From IMG/VR virus record IMGVR_UViG_3300030406_003078, positions 1 to 23,086 of that record: DNA of 23,086 bases, one strand, 5' to 3'. The translations under genes and the position numbers were made by a program. Origin of the DNA: a virus. This document shows positions 1 through 4,013 of the stretch, one piece after another. Within the stretch, counting starts at the first letter, position 1. The number at the start of each line of letters is the position of its first letter. The notes beneath the pieces are model-generated. The model was given only the letters and a program-made list of their open reading frames with translations. It was not told where the DNA came from and ran no database searches.

Positions 1-45
1 TTCTTGTTTTACCTTTTTGGGTATTGCAATCTTTTTTCTATTCAT
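1..45 (-). CDS. N-terminal fragment of a gene leaving the window, possibly terminase large subunit
   Basis: An ATG at 45-43 opens a frame that stays open to the window edge and encodes 15 residues beginning MNRKKIAIPKK. It overlaps the stop of the preceding 51-aa gene in the pattern ATGAATAG (8 bases), the same coupling seen elsewhere in this genome. A weak AAGG lies upstream. The large terminase usually follows the small terminase in tailed phages, so this position suggests the ATPase/nuclease subunit, but the 15 visible residues carry no diagnostic motif. The product identity rests on context only. Confidence 0.35.
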   Translation of the reverse strand, partial: MNRKKIAIPKKVKQE

Positions 46-193
46 CAATCTCTACCTTAATTTTACCAACTTGTGTAAACATTGTAGAATTATGTACTTG
101 GTTAAAAACATCTAACCACTCAGACCAACTAGCCTTTTTCAATTGCTGTAACGTCTTCGGACTCAACTTCAATCGTTTTGGCGTTGTAGCCAT
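38..193 (-). CDS. 51-aa hypothetical protein overlapping the 3' end of the small terminase
   Basis: An ATG at 193-191 opens a 51-codon frame beginning MATTPKRLKLSPKTL and ending in an acidic tail (KVEIDE). Its first 65 bases overlap the end of the terminase small subunit gene in another frame. The frame stays open upstream to 292, but a start there would overlap much more, so the ATG at 193 is preferred. No good Shine-Dalgarno is visible. The predicted product is basic at the N terminus and rich in Lys, Leu and Trp. It fills the space between small terminase and the next start and is coupled to it by an 8-base overlap. The family is not recognised. Confidence 0.5.
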   Translation of the reverse strand: MATTPKRLKLSPKTLQQLKKASWSEWLDVFNQVHNSTMFTQVGKIKVEIDE

Positions 194-659
194 CGATTTT
201 GTCCGATAGTTCTTTAAGCTTCGTTTCAAGTTGCTCACGTGACATACCCTCCAAACCACTAACTCGTACCTCTTTCCTATCAACATAAGCACCTGCTAAT
301 TGACCTGATCTATATTCAGCATTGATCGCAGCAGCATATTGTTTATCTTTCTCGGCCTTGTCAGAAATTCTTTCTAACCTTTTGTATCTTCTAAGGTTGT
401 CACTTTCATACTTTTTTACTTCTCTTTCAAAAAGTTTATCAAAGTATTTTGCAATATGTGGATTGTGCTTTCTAGATAACATTCTAGATGCAACAGATCC
501 ATAATCCTTCTCATTAGTACAAACATAACCTGCACGTTTAAGTGCTTCAGCTTGAGTTATTGATCCCCAATCTTTTACGTATATCTCTATAAACATTTTT
601 TGTTTAGGAGTGAGATCTAATTCTGTTCTATCTGTTTTTCTTTTTAAACCACCTGGCAT
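129..659 (-). CDS. phage terminase small subunit
   Basis: The 176-aa product has the layout of a phage small terminase, which binds the packaging site on concatemeric DNA and hands it to the large ATPase/nuclease subunit. The N-terminal part carries LTPKQKMFIEIYVKD (about residues 17-31) followed by a helix-turn-helix-like TQAEALKRAGY (35-45) and an AS(R)ML segment around 57-61, typical of Terminase_2/HTH-type small terminases. The middle is a charged helical oligomerisation region. The C-terminal part includes a short MSREQLETKLKEL helix. The start codon overlaps the stop of the upstream microgene (TAATG), so translation is probably coupled. Length is normal for the family. Family assignment is by motif and pattern recognition, not by alignment. 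Confidence 0.82.
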   Translation of the reverse strand: MPGGLKRKTDRTELDLTPKQKMFIEIYVKDWGSITQAEALKRAGYVCTNEKDYGSVASRMLSRKHNPHIAKYFDKLFEREVKKYESDNLRRYKRLERISDKAEKDKQYAAAINAEYRSGQLAGAYVDRKEVRVSGLEGMSREQLETKLKELSDKIDGYNAKTIEVESEDVTAIEKG

Positions 660-838
660 TATTTTCTCGTTTTAGTAAATTTTCTTCTTACTTCTCCTCT
701 TGCATAGGAGTCAGCAGATGAATGAGTCATATGAGTTTTAGCACTATTATAAGTTTCAGTGTATTCTTTTTGTTTTGCCTTATTTCCAGGATATAGCTTT
801 TTTACTACATCTTTAAACAACATAAATTTTTTCATCAT
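659..838 (-). CDS. 59-aa basic microprotein upstream of small terminase
   Basis: An ATG-ATG pair at 838-833 opens a 59-codon frame (MMKKFMLFKDVVKKLYPGNK at the N terminus; ending KFTKTRK). Its stop TAA overlaps the ATG of the small terminase as TAATG, strong evidence that it is a real gene of the packaging operon. The product is very basic, with no Cys, signal peptide or membrane segment. No Shine-Dalgarno is visible. A possible -10-like TATAGT sits only eight bases before the ATG, so the message could be nearly leaderless. The family is not recognised. A DNA-binding or packaging accessory role would fit the charge and position but is a guess. Confidence 0.6.
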   Translation of the reverse strand: MMKKFMLFKDVVKKLYPGNKAKQKEYTETYNSAKTHMTHSSADSYARGEVRRKFTKTRK

Positions 839-840
839 AA

Positions 841-857
841 TTTTCTACTATATAGAT
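841..857 (-). promoter_or_regulatory. left copy of a 17-nt motif in inverted orientation; possible promoter of the packaging operon
   Basis: Read on the minus strand this is ATCTATATAGTAGAAAA, ending two bases before the first ATG of the 59-aa gene. The plus strand at 1063-1079 carries the same motif with one mismatch, pointing the other way, so the pair flanks the repeat cluster. The core CTATATAG is itself palindromic. It may be a -10-type element (TATAGT) giving a very short leader, or a protein-binding site. Confidence 0.4.
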
Positions 858-911
858 TATTTCACCAAAAAGTAATAGCCCCAAAAACTCCTGGTTGCGT
901 TCCCGCAAGAG

Positions 912-1018
912 TGGTGTATCCAAGATACACCATAGATACACCACGGATACACCATTAAAATTGACTAAAAGTGTTGGTATAATTGACTAATAGACGTTTA
1001 GATACACCAGATACACCA
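912..1018 (+). repeat. iteron-like cluster: six copies of GATACACCA
   Basis: Direct copies of GATACACCA start at 924, 935, 946, 1001 and 1010, and one inverted copy (TGGTGTATC) lies at 912-920. The first three direct copies repeat every 11 bp, placing them on nearly the same DNA face; the last two are immediately adjacent (9 bp). The inverted copy and the first direct copy are separated by three bases and form a perfect 9-bp hairpin. Arrays of this type are known binding sites for replication initiators (iterons) or repressors. One further isolated copy was noticed at 13796-13804 inside a coding region, probably by chance. Confidence 0.8.
961..993 (+). promoter_or_regulatory. paired TTGACTAA repeats flanking an extended -10 box
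   Basis: TTGACTAAAAG (961-971) and TTGACTAATAG (983-993) are 10/11 identical and start exactly 22 bp apart, about two helical turns. Between and overlapping them is TGGTATAAT (975-983), a textbook extended -10 element on the plus strand. The first TTGACT is too close (11 bp) to be its -35. The arrangement suggests a plus-strand promoter with operator sites, but no plus-strand gene follows before 3274, so any product would be an untranslated or antisense RNA. Confidence 0.4.
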
Positions 1019-1062
1019 CTTCTGGCCTGGGGGGTACTTTTTATTGATCAGGGGTCTAGAAT

Positions 1063-1079
1063 ATCTATATAGTAAAAAA
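1063..1079 (+). repeat. right copy of the 17-nt inverted motif
   Basis: The plus strand reads ATCTATATAGTAAAAAA, matching the minus-strand reading of 841-857 at 16 of 17 positions. The strictly identical core is 12 bp (846-857 versus 1063-1074). It points rightward, away from the repeat cluster, towards genes that lie on the opposite strand, so a promoter role at this end is less obvious than at the left end. Confidence 0.5.
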
Positions 1080-1251
1080 TCCACCGATCCCGTTCAGTAG
1101 GTTATTTCTGGTTGTCCGGTGTCCGTTTTTCCTGTATAGTTCACCTGTGTTATTTGTTAATAACGTTCTTTGCTTAAATACTCTTGGGGGAGTTCATTTT
1201 AATTGCTCTCTAATCATTCCCCCAGGAGTTAAACACATTCGTCCACCATGA

Positions 1252-1674
1252 CTACGTTAACTTCTTATGATTTTCTTTAAGTATTAATGCACGAATTTTT
1301 CTTCTCTCATCCTTACTTTTAGCCTCCCGATACCTCTTATACAAACTTCGATACCGGATCCAGGCCACTTGCATTTTAGTAAAAATAATTTTTCCATTAT
1401 CTACCATTTTTAAATACTCACCTCTTACAAAGTCAGGATCTAATTCAGCACCCCAACAAACCTGTTGGAAATCTTCTGAATTATCTACAAACCAACAGTG
1501 GCTGTCATGTTTATGGTAGGTTTCTCTTTTAAAATTAGAAGGATTAGTTGCATCTTCCAAAGCTTGCACAAGGATCGCTTGAAACAATCGCTGTTCTGCG
1601 AATGTCTTTGGTTTTGTAATTGCTAGGCTCAACTTAGTGCCCAAAAATTTTAGTAAGCTTGGAGCACAAGTCAT
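1252..1674 (-). CDS. 140-aa hypothetical protein, basic, helical
   Basis: The frame gives a soluble protein with a HKHDSHCWFVDNSEDF segment near residues 55-70 and a strongly basic C-terminal helix (YRSLYKRYREAKSKDERRKI). No membrane segment or signal peptide is seen. The ATG at 1674 lies inside the upstream gene (41-base overlap) and has no clear Shine-Dalgarno. In-frame TTG codons just after the upstream stop are alternative starts that would shorten it by 10-14 residues. It is the last gene of a three-gene minus-strand set (2157 to 1252). The His/Cys/Trp-rich patch and basic helix could suit nucleic-acid binding, but no family is recognised. Confidence 0.65.
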   Translation of the reverse strand: MTCAPSLLKFLGTKLSLAITKPKTFAEQRLFQAILVQALEDATNPSNFKRETYHKHDSHCWFVDNSEDFQQVCWGAELDPDFVRGEYLKMVDNGKIIFTKMQVAWIRYRSLYKRYREAKSKDERRKIRALILKENHKKLT

Positions 1675-1852
1675 ACGCTTTATTTTTATCCATCACAAAA
1701 GTTCGTGATCGCTTACGTCTATACCTTGGCTTCTCATACACTCGAATGTACAAATCCCACATACGTTCAAGGTAATCCATCTTCTCTTGACCTGTCATCA
1801 GATCAAGCATCACAATTGAATCTTTAAGTAAACCTCTAGGTTTCTTGTCCAT
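1634..1852 (-). CDS. 72-aa basic hypothetical protein
   Basis: The product begins MDKKPRGLLKDS and is rich in Arg, Lys and Tyr (YRRKRSRTF near residue 47), with no membrane segment. Three in-frame starts are possible (GTG 1864, ATG 1858, ATG 1852). None has a good Shine-Dalgarno, and ATG 1852 is chosen as the most conservative. It overlaps the next gene by 41 bases. A small basic protein in a short operon of a phage is often a host-takeover or DNA-binding factor, but nothing here identifies the function. Confidence 0.55.
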   Translation of the reverse strand: MDKKPRGLLKDSIVMLDLMTGQEKMDYLERMWDLYIRVYEKPRYRRKRSRTFVMDKNKAYDLCSKLTKIFGH

Positions 1853-1858
1853 TAGCAT

Positions 1859-1906
1859 AACCACGATGCGGGAAAGATATAAGATATGGAAAGATCACAC
1901 CGTGGT
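1859..1906 (-). promoter_or_regulatory. imperfect stem-loop at the gene junction
   Basis: Plus-strand arms ACCACGATG-like (from 1859) and CACCGTGGT (to 1906) pair over about nine positions with one mismatch around a loop of about 30 bases. It sits between the stop at 1906 and the start of the 72-aa gene, and the proximal arm covers the alternative GTG start at 1864. It could modulate translation of that gene. The evidence is structural only. Confidence 0.25.
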
Positions 1907-2157
1907 CAGCTATTTTTTACAACCAGTTTTATGCCCTTTGAATCTGCAGCACGTTTACGCCCTGATCGCCATCGATCCTCGATTTTATCAAGGAAAGAAA
2001 GACTAAAATTTCCTAAACCAAAGTCATTTCCACAATACAACTGAAACATTAAAGACGTTAACTCATCGTAAGTTTGTTTATTTGGACAAACCATTACAAG
2101 CTTATCTAACGCCTGATTTAATGCTTCTTCACTGCTTTTTTTTACAGCTTTACCCAC
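1906..2157 (-). CDS. 83-aa hypothetical protein
   Basis: The frame starts with GTG at 2157, preceded by AAAGGA at seven bases, a good Shine-Dalgarno that fixes the start. The product has a predicted helical middle (EALNQALDKLVMVCPNK, YDELTSLMFQLY), two Cys and a basic C-terminal half (DRWRSGRKRAADSKGIK). It is first of the set running to 1252 and has a plausible promoter about 110 bases upstream. No family is recognised. Confidence 0.7.
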   Translation of the reverse strand: MGKAVKKSSEEALNQALDKLVMVCPNKQTYDELTSLMFQLYCGNDFGLGNFSLSFLDKIEDRWRSGRKRAADSKGIKLVVKNS

Positions 2158-2263
2158 AAAATATCCTTTATTTTAAAAGTTAATTTTATGTTTCGTTGTT
2201 CGGTGAAAATAAAGTGTTTTGAAAGCCCCACTTTTTCATTTAGGCTTAGGAATACATCTATTG

Positions 2264-2290
2264 TTTATAAAAGAAGTGACTTAATTGCAA
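2264..2290 (-). promoter_or_regulatory. probable promoter of the 2157-1252 operon
   Basis: On the minus strand TTGCAA (2290-2285) and TATAAA (2269-2264) are separated by 15 bp and point towards the GTG at 2157, leaving a leader of about 100 bases. TTGCAA or TTGCAT hexamers also occur at -35-like positions near 3553, 3258 and 14030. The short spacer lowers confidence. Confidence 0.35.
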
Positions 2291-2300
2291 CAGTTAATTT

Positions 2301-2333
2301 TAAAAAGGTGGCGTTAGTCTCCCGTACGCCACC
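2301..2333 (-). terminator. rho-independent terminator downstream of the RHH gene
   Basis: An 8-bp perfect GC-rich stem (GGTGGCGT at 2307-2314 with ACGCCACC at 2326-2333) has an 11-base loop. Read on the minus strand it is followed at once by TTTTT. It begins 14 bases after the stop of the gene at 2347 and ends the operon that starts at 3200. Stem, loop and T-run are all in the expected order for minus-strand transcription only. Confidence 0.85.
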
Positions 2334-2346
2334 CTCCACTGATCAA

Positions 2347-2562
2347 TTATTTACCGTTGAGAAGCTTTTTACCCTCAGCCAATAAATTTTGTTTCATTTT
2401 GTCGTAGCTAATATTTTGTTTTTTAGCTATCTTTTTGACCTCATCATCTACTAATTTAGCAATCATATTGCCTGGCCTTCTAAATCCATTCTGTCCCATA
2501 GCTCTAATAATTGTATAAGACTCAATATCAACTGCACATGATTTCCATTTACTTATGTCCAT
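2347..2562 (-). CDS. 71-aa candidate ribbon-helix-helix (Arc/MetJ-type) regulator
   Basis: The start at 2562 has an AGGAGG five bases upstream. The protein fits the ribbon-helix-helix plan: a short strand (SCAVDIE, about residues 8-14), a first helix (SYTIIRAMGQNGF, 15-27), a turn with RRPG (28-31), and a second helix (NMIAKLVDDEVKKIAKK, 32-48), then a Lys-rich tail. In that family the strands of a dimer insert into the DNA major groove and the protein usually represses its own or neighbouring promoters. It is the last gene of a four-gene operon and is followed directly by a strong terminator. The fold is inferred from the helix and turn pattern. Confidence 0.6.
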   Translation of the reverse strand: MDISKWKSCAVDIESYTIIRAMGQNGFRRPGNMIAKLVDDEVKKIAKKQNISYDKMKQNLLAEGKKLLNGK

Positions 2563-2570
2563 TTATCCTC

Positions 2571-2678
2571 CTAATAAAATATTAAATAACCTAAACCACC
2601 AAATAAAAATAAAATTACTTTTGCTGGTAATATTGTAAGCAAAGCAATAAAGATCATACTGAATATTAAATCTTTCAT
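2571..2678 (-). CDS. 35-aa single-pass or hairpin membrane microprotein
   Basis: The ATG at 2678 overlaps the stop of the upstream gene as ATGA, and GGAGGAGG lies just before it. The stop TAG at 2573-2571 abuts the Shine-Dalgarno of the following gene. The product is MKDLIFSMIFIALLTILPAK, then a second hydrophobic stretch VILFLFGGLGYLIFY, so it is almost wholly hydrophobic with only two Lys and one Asp. It most likely sits in the inner membrane. A small holin, superinfection-exclusion factor or host-membrane modulator are all possible and cannot be separated from sequence. Confidence 0.75.
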   Translation of the reverse strand: MKDLIFSMIFIALLTILPAKVILFLFGGLGYLIFY

Positions 2679-2920
2679 TCGTCCTCCTCCATGCCTTTTA
2701 ATTGATCGTAGCAAAGTTCAGAAGCTACCTTTTCGTTAATTATATAAATTGGCATGTCATCAAACTTTAGTGAGCATTGTTGTAACTTACGCATACAATT
2801 TTGAAACTCATCATCAGAATATTCTAATGGCATACCATTAATTGTGTGTCTTGGTAGTTCAGATAAAATATTGTCAACCTGTTGACACCAATTTTTTAAA
2901 GTATCAGATTTATTTTTCAT
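2675..2920 (-). CDS. 81-aa acidic hypothetical protein
   Basis: The product has three Cys (positions 12, 42 and 48) plus one near 69 and ends in an acidic GMEEDE tail. No membrane segment is visible. GGAG lies about 11 bases before the ATG at 2920, and the start overlaps the upstream gene by 11 bases. The stop overlaps the start of the 35-aa membrane gene (ATGA), so all three are probably co-translated. No family is recognised. Confidence 0.7.
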   Translation of the reverse strand: MKNKSDTLKNWCQQVDNILSELPRHTINGMPLEYSDDEFQNCMRKLQQCSLKFDDMPIYIINEKVASELCYDQLKGMEEDE

Positions 2921-3200
2921 TTAGTATCTTCTCCAAATCTTTCATGGGGCTAGACTCTACAATACCCAATGCATCTTTCAACCTTTCATTTTCTTCTGTA
3001 AGTTTTTTTATATTAGCTGTTAGATCATCAAGCTGATCACAAAGTCTTTTACAAACTTTTTGCAATTCATCTAATGCTACATCTAACTCTGTTGCTTCTT
3101 GTGTTAGCACAAGTGGTTTTACAGGTGTGTTTGGACCTGTAGTAATAACTGGACCTGTGGTTATAAGTCCATCCTCATCTAGTTTTATCGTTGTTGCCAT
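2910..3200 (-). CDS. 96-aa coiled-coil protein, first gene of a four-gene operon
   Basis: AGAGGAGG lies six bases before the ATG at 3200, a very strong Shine-Dalgarno. Residues 14-24 contain a small internal repeat (TTGPVITTGP). From about residue 40 to 80 the heptad-like pattern (LDELQKVCKRLCDQL, LTANIKKLTEENERLKDAL) predicts a coiled coil. It heads the operon 3200 to 2347 and is transcribed away from the plus-strand cassette. No family is recognised. Oligomerisation is inferred from the heptads. Confidence 0.75.
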   Translation of the reverse strand: MATTIKLDEDGLITTGPVITTGPNTPVKPLVLTQEATELDVALDELQKVCKRLCDQLDDLTANIKKLTEENERLKDALGIVESSPMKDLEKILNEK

Positions 3201-3212
3201 GTGGCCTCCTCT

Positions 3213-3263
3213 TTGTTATGATTTATAATATCCTAAATATAATTATTTTCATGGGATATGCAA
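3213..3263. promoter_or_regulatory. overlapping divergent promoters
   Basis: For the minus strand, TTGCAT (3263-3258) and TATATT (3241-3236) are spaced by 16 bp and drive the coiled-coil gene. For the plus strand, TATAAT occurs at 3224-3229 and at 3238-3243, the latter lying on top of the minus-strand -10; -35 matches are poor (TTGTTA at 3213-3218, spacer 19). The shared 73-bp gap means the two directions may exclude each other. Confidence 0.45.
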
Positions 3264-3273
3264 GGATAATTTT

Positions 3274-3552
3274 ATGACTAAATTCATGCTCGTTTTACAC
3301 CTTTGTAGCGTTGTAGCTATGAAATGCACTGATGCCACTTATACTGGCTTAATGTTTAATGATCATTACACTTGTGCTTTAGGTGGTTATAGAATGGGTT
3401 ATGAGACTTTTAAAAGATTAGAAAAAGATGATTACTATGGCATAGACCGTATAAACAAAGAAAAAATAGCTATAAAATTTGAGTGTTTAGAGATGGAAAG
3501 TCCCAATGAAAAGCTATTAGTACCACCAAAAAAACCTAAAATTACCACATAG
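3274..3552 (+). CDS. 92-aa protein with N-terminal hydrophobic segment, first gene of the plus-strand cassette
   Basis: AAGGA lies seven bases before the ATG at 3274. The N terminus (MTKFMLVLHLCSVVAMKC) is hydrophobic and could be a signal sequence or a short anchor; no proper lipobox is seen. Four Cys (about 11, 18, 34 and 71) could form disulfides if the protein is exported. The C terminus is Pro/Lys-rich (LLVPPKKPKITT). It starts the plus-strand block that includes the halogenase. The family name is not known to me, and an envelope location is an inference. Confidence 0.7.
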   Translation: MTKFMLVLHLCSVVAMKCTDATYTGLMFNDHYTCALGGYRMGYETFKRLEKDDYYGIDRINKEKIAIKFECLEMESPNEKLLVPPKKPKITT

Positions 3553-3582
3553 TTGCAATTATATCACAATTTGGTATATAAT
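3553..3582 (+). promoter_or_regulatory. strong-looking promoter immediately before the 3588 gene
   Basis: TTGCAA (3553-3558) and TATAAT (3577-3582) are separated by 18 bp and point rightward. The -10 ends only five bases before the ATG at 3588, so transcription would start at or beside the start codon and yield a leaderless message, consistent with no visible Shine-Dalgarno. Confidence 0.5.
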
Positions 3583-3587
3583 CGCTT

Positions 3588-3854
3588 ATGAAACTCTATC
3601 GCGTCCAAGCAAACTATAAGAATATATATATTGATGAGATGCTTGAGGCTGAGAACGATAGGGCAGCTCTTGAGAGTTTTGTAAAGAAGGTTGACTCAGG
3701 AGATGTAACAGAAAGGGAAGGACCAGGTTTTTATAATCCTGATCATTTATTCCTAACCTTCGAGGAGGTTGACCGAGATGCAACTACAAAAGTTAATATC
3801 GGAGAAGCTTCAATTGGAGTCACAATGGGCAACCAAAGCGTTGGAACAGGGTAG
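3588..3854 (+). CDS. 88-aa acidic hypothetical protein
   Basis: The N-terminal 60 residues (MKLYRVQANYKNIYIDEMLE onward) look like a compact alpha/beta domain ending at TFEEVD. The last 25 or so residues are Gly/Thr/Ser-rich, unlike the rest, and are encoded entirely within the overlap with the next gene (77 bases). There is no Shine-Dalgarno and the promoter suggests a leaderless start. The C-terminal tail may be an extension created by reading into the neighbouring gene. No family is recognised. Confidence 0.65.
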   Translation: MKLYRVQANYKNIYIDEMLEAENDRAALESFVKKVDSGDVTEREGPGFYNPDHLFLTFEEVDRDATTKVNIGEASIGVTMGNQSVGTG

Positions 3855-3966
3855 AGTAACTCCAGATATGAAGTGGATGGATATAAAGATTAAGAATCTT
3901 AGAACTAAGATTAATGATCAAAGTGTTGAAGACGCTAAAAAAGGTCTTCTTGATATAGCTAGTTAA
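3778..3966 (+). CDS. 62-aa charged helical protein
   Basis: The ATG at 3778 is preceded nine bases upstream by GAGGAGG, which decides the start over an in-frame TTG at 3769 that has no room for a ribosome site. The product (MQLQKLISEKLQLESQWATK at the N terminus) is Lys/Gln/Asp-rich and predicted to be mostly helical. Its 5' end overlaps the preceding gene by 77 bases. Its stop codon lies within the base of a terminator hairpin. Small proteins of this type occur in many marine phages, but I cannot assign a function. Confidence 0.65.
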   Translation: MQLQKLISEKLQLESQWATKALEQGRVTPDMKWMDIKIKNLRTKINDQSVEDAKKGLLDIAS

Positions 3967-3992
3967 TAAAAAACTAGCATTTAAATTTTTTT
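3958..3992 (+). terminator. rho-independent terminator or attenuator before the halogenase
   Basis: GCTAGTT (3958-3964) pairs perfectly with AACTAGC (3972-3978) around a 7-base loop and is followed by TTTAAATTTTTTT on the plus strand. It overlaps the last codons of the 62-aa gene and lies 22 bases before the halogenase ATG. The stem is short and AT-rich, so termination may be partial. Confidence 0.6.
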
Positions 3993-4013
3993 CACTTATT
4001 CTGCACGCTATCT

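Larger units (their letters stand above)
841..1251. other. non-coding region of about 410 bp rich in repeats (candidate origin, operator or packaging locus)
   Basis: No convincing gene lies here on either strand. Short open frames exist but lack start signals. From left to right it holds the left 17-nt motif, a small hairpin TTGCG-TTCC-CGCAA (895-908), the GATACACCA repeat cluster (912-1018) with embedded TTGACTAA repeats, a GC-rich block around 1020-1060 containing six consecutive G, the right 17-nt motif (1063-1079), a TTGTCCGGTGTCCG block (1112-1125), and a 7-bp inverted repeat TGGGGGA/TCCCCCA with a 26-nt loop (1185-1224) just downstream of the minus-strand gene that ends at 1252. Such density of repeats and hairpins is known from replication origins, repressor operators and packaging sites. 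The sequence alone does not decide between them. Confidence 0.7.

Noticed and set aside
827-955. Short minus-strand frames (32 and about 42 codons) reading through the GATACACCA repeats
   Set aside because: They have no ribosome site, conflict with the better supported 59-aa gene and simply translate the repeats.
912-1018. Possible CRISPR array
   Set aside because: Repeat units are 9 bp with 0-2 bp between most copies and there are no spacers of 25-45 bp or cas genes.
1185-1224. TGGGGGA/TCCCCCA inverted repeat as a rho-independent terminator
   Set aside because: The loop is 26 bases and no T-run follows on the minus strand, so it is mentioned only as part of the non-coding region.
2188-2385. 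65-codon plus-strand open frame
   Set aside because: It runs across the minus-strand terminator, the probable promoter and the end of the RHH gene, has no Shine-Dalgarno, and its product looks random.
3586-3783. Minus-strand 65-codon frame opposite the 3588 gene
   Set aside because: It is a shadow of two plus-strand genes with better start signals.
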